The position numbers and the translations under genes were made by a program. The notes beneath the pieces are model-generated. The model worked only from the letters and a program-made list of their open reading frames with translations. It did not search any database and was not told where the DNA came from. A stretch of DNA of 64,000 bases from Arctopsyche grandis. Lineage: Eukaryota; Arthropoda; Insecta; Trichoptera; Hydropsychidae. The stretch covers positions 14,932,501 through 14,996,500 of the forward strand of contig NC_135367.1 of NCBI RefSeq assembly GCF_051622035.1, in the 5' to 3' direction. Below are positions 61,501-64,000 of this stretch, one piece after another. Positions within the stretch are counted from its first letter, which is position 1, and the number at the start of each line of letters is the position of its first letter.

Positions 61501-62985
61501 GTTTAATGCTTTTAAACCATTTCCCGTAAGCCTCTAAATTCTCAAAAGAGTCTTATTTGACGCTCGATTTCGTTTGAAAGTCGTCCCGTTATATAAGGGA
61601 ACGACGATGTTACCTTAACCACTTTGAAAACCGTTCGATGTCATTTGTGATCAGTCCCGTATAATAAGGGCAAATCGAGATTACTTTTACCTCTTTGAAA
61701 ACCGTTCGATGTCATTTGTGATCAGTCCCGTATTATAAGGGCGAATCGAAGATCATTTAACGTCGTTGTAAATTTCTTTATATCAGAAGAAATAATAATA
61801 CCGTTTAATGTTTTGAACCATTTCCCGTACGCCTCTAAATTCTCAAAAGAGTCTTATTTGACGCTCGATTTCGTTTGAAAGTCGTCCCGTTATATAAGGG
61901 AAAGTCGAGGTTACCTTAACCTCTTTGAAAACCGTTCGATGTTATTTGTGATCAGTCCCGTATTATAAGGGCAAAAAGAGGTTACCTTAACTTCTTTGAA
62001 AACCGTTCGATGTTATTTGTGATCAGTCCCGTATTATAAGGGCAAATCGAGGCTACCTTTACCTCTTTGAAAACCGTTCGATGTTATTTGTGATCAGTCC
62101 CGTATTATTAGGGCAAATCGAGGTTACCTTTACCTCTTTGAAAACCGTTCGATGTTATTTGTGATCAGTCCCGTATTATAAGGGCAAATCGAGGTTACCT
62201 TTACCTCTTTGAAAGCCGTTCGATGTTATTTGTGATCAGTCCCGTATTATAAGGGCAAAAAGAGGTTACTTTTACCTCTTTGAAAACCGTTCGATGTCAT
62301 TTGTGATAAGTCCCGTATTATAAGGGCAAAAAGAGGTTACCTTAACCACTTTGAAAACCGTTCGATGTCATTTGTGATCAGTCCCGTATTATAAGGGCAA
62401 ATCGAGATTACTTTTACCTCTTTGAAAACCGTTCGATGTCATTTGTGATCAGTCCCGTATTTTAAGGGCGAATCGAAGATCATTTAACTTCGTTGTAAAT
62501 TTCTTTATATTAGAAGAAATAATAATATCGTTTAATGCTTTTAAACCATTTTCCATAAGCCTCTTAATTGTCAATTGAGTCTTATTTAAAGATCGATTTC
62601 GTTAGTAAGTCGTCCCGTATTATAAGGGCAAATCTAGGTTACTTTTACCTGTTTGAAAACCGTTCGATGTCATTTGTGATCAGTTCCGTATTATAAGTAT
62701 ATATAGTCCTGTATTATGAAAACCATTTTTCATAAATTTGTAAATTCTTAATTGAGTTTAATTTAGCGCTCGATTTCGTTGATAAATCGTCCCGTATTAC
62801 AAAGGCAAATCGAGGTTACTTTAAACTCTTTGAATACCTCTGGATGTTTTTAGTGATTTGTCTCGTGTTATAAGGGCAAATCGGAGATCATTTAACTTCT
62901 TTGAAAAATACTTGATTTCGTAAGAAAATAGTGCCATGCTTTTGAATTATTTCTCATAAGCTCCCAATTTTCTTAATTAATTATA
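46531..62985. repeat. complex satellite: 71-bp unit (about 170 copies) punctuated by a 160-bp unit (25 copies)
   Basis: The 71-bp unit contains GTGATCAGTCCCGTATTATA, AGGGCAAATCGAGGTTAC and CTCTTTGAAAACCGTTCGAT. The 160-bp unit begins at the same CCCGTATTATAAGGGC, then differs (GAAGATCATTTAACGTCGTT, ATCAGAAGAAATAATAATAC, GAGTCTTATTTGACGCTCGA) and ends at CCCGTTATATAAGGG. Inside each 71-bp unit two dyads occur: CCCGTATTATAAGGG and GAGGTTA-CCT-TAACCTC. GATCATTTAAC of the long unit starts at 46777, 47150, 48019, 48817, 50113 and so on to 62478. Copies at both margins (46531-46700 and 62500-62985) are clearly more diverged. No frame of 60 codons or more was found in the array. Confidence 0.93.
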
Positions 62986-63519
62986 TTTAACTCTAAAGTT
63001 TAGACTGAAATGTCAATAAATTGTAAGGTATGGTTAGATCTTTAACTTGAACATCAGCTGTAATTGTTTGGTCGATGAAAATTTGTATATACATATGTAT
63101 TGATTTTGATATGATTGATTTAGTAATCAATACATACATATTTAGTGATTACAAACTCATTGAGAACAGAGGACATTTGTCATCACTAATTTACTGGTGC
63201 AGGCAACATACAATTTTCATTTTTATTTATGTACGTTGAGTTATTGATAGATATTGTGTTCGTACTGATTATGTTCTATGATGTTAACTAAGTACAGCTT
63301 TATTTTGTGTACTCTTTTTTCATGGTAATGATTCATACAAATAGATACTTACATATAGTTAATATATTATAATATATAATATTATATTATAGGTCATGCC
63401 AAAAATACTTGCAGTTTCTACACTAATGTTTTGAAAGGGATAAAATATAAGGGACGCAAGTATTGTATTTTTTTTTGCTATCCACTTGAAAAACCAATTG
63501 TTTTTTCTGACTGGTCTTA
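62986..63519. other. AT-rich flank right of the satellite
   Basis: Contains a small inverted repeat (TATGTATTGATT facing AATCAATACATA, about 63094-63138) and an AT palindrome (about 63360-63392). No gene. Confidence 0.45.
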
Positions 63520-63792
63520 ACTGTGTATCGTTATTTTTTGTTGATTGGGAAATTGTCTAAATTGAACCGATGGATGTCTCCCCAACTAACGCCTGAGAAT
63601 CGAATAGACTCTGTGGCGGCTCGCTTATACGACATGGTCGAGTTTGGTTGCCTTCCTGCGAGTGGGGACCAACCCGGCTGGGTTCGGAGAGCCGCTACTC
63701 ACTCTGTCTTCAGCTGTCATATAATAAACACGTGCATTAACATGCCAGTCGTCTCATTCGTTCATCCTCCATAACTCCATTCGGCGAGAAAC
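63520..63792 (+). mobile_element. GC-rich insertion resembling an LTR end
   Basis: The base composition rises sharply from about 63560. AATAAA near 63723, followed by a pyrimidine-rich tail (GTCGTCTCATTCGTTCATCC) and a CACA end, look like the R-U5 part of a retroelement LTR. The reading frame here has no similarity I recognise. The left end and target duplication could not be fixed. Confidence 0.3.
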
Positions 63793-64000
63793 ACAATTAA
63801 AAAAAATATATCAGGAACTTTAGATTGGAGCTATTATTGAATCCACCTTAGTCTCCATATCTCCCTCCTTCCGATTTTTATTTGCTAAATGGCACGTATT
63901 TTTGGCACTACCTAATTATGTATGTATGTTTGTATGTACATATGTACATACATATGTATGAATAATATTGTATTATAAAACGTATTTCTTTATGTGAAAT
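63793..64000. other. AT-rich end of window with TACATATGTA microsatellite
   Basis: A GTATGTATGTTTGTATGTAC-type microsatellite lies at about 63918-63960. Nothing else was recognised. Confidence 0.5.

Noticed and set aside
46531..62985. Regular repeats as a CRISPR array
   Set aside because: The 71-bp units are contiguous with no unique spacers, the 160-bp units are themselves repeats, the host is a eukaryote, and no cas genes are present.
63523..63774. 83-codon plus-strand frame near the right end as a gene
   Set aside because: It lies in the GC-rich LTR-like insertion, has no recognisable domain and its start is not in a convincing context.

Overview
This window is about 64 kb of an AT-rich eukaryotic chromosome, most likely from an insect. 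Genes are split by GT-AG introns, the flanks are rich in TACATATGTA-type microsatellites, and there are many DNA-transposon remnants (hAT, Merlin, piggyBac-like, Helitron). Four conserved protein-coding genes could be rebuilt exon by exon. I cannot fix the insect order from sequence alone.

Left part (1-28.1 kb), gene-bearing. On the minus strand lie the first two coding exons of an SLC25A16-like mitochondrial carrier, which runs off the left edge. Divergent from it, on the plus strand, is a complete SLC17-family (sialin/VGLUT/phosphate type) MFS transporter with 11 exons per transcript. It has two length-matched, homologous, apparently mutually exclusive exons for the TM4-TM5 segment. Convergent with it is a complete nine-exon NSUN4 rRNA m5C methyltransferase gene (minus), followed by an intronless TBC1D31-like ORF (minus). 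Introns and spacers hold a MITE with 9-bp target duplication, two TTAA-flanked MITEs, two solo LTRs with identical ATAT target duplications, two tRNA-derived SINE copies and two foldback elements.

Middle part (28.1-44.3 kb), mobile and satellite DNA. A decayed Helitron has a second short Helitron next to its end. Then comes a GC-richer tandem array with a 431-bp unit (about 18-19 units). At its left edge one unit is split by a 2-kb hAT element, which itself carries a 1.1-kb hAT; both target duplications are visible. At the right edge the units are split by a second TIR transposon and a Merlin-type element. Edge units share sequence variants that the homogenised centre lacks.

Right part (44.3-64 kb). 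An AT-rich spacer without recognisable genes leads into a 16-kb complex satellite made of about 170 copies of a 71-bp unit punctuated by 25 copies of a 160-bp unit. The distance between successive 160-bp units is always 160 + 71n within 1-2 bp, apart from two intervals explained by a 6-bp insertion. The array decays at both ends. The last kilobase holds AT-rich DNA and one GC-rich LTR-like insertion.
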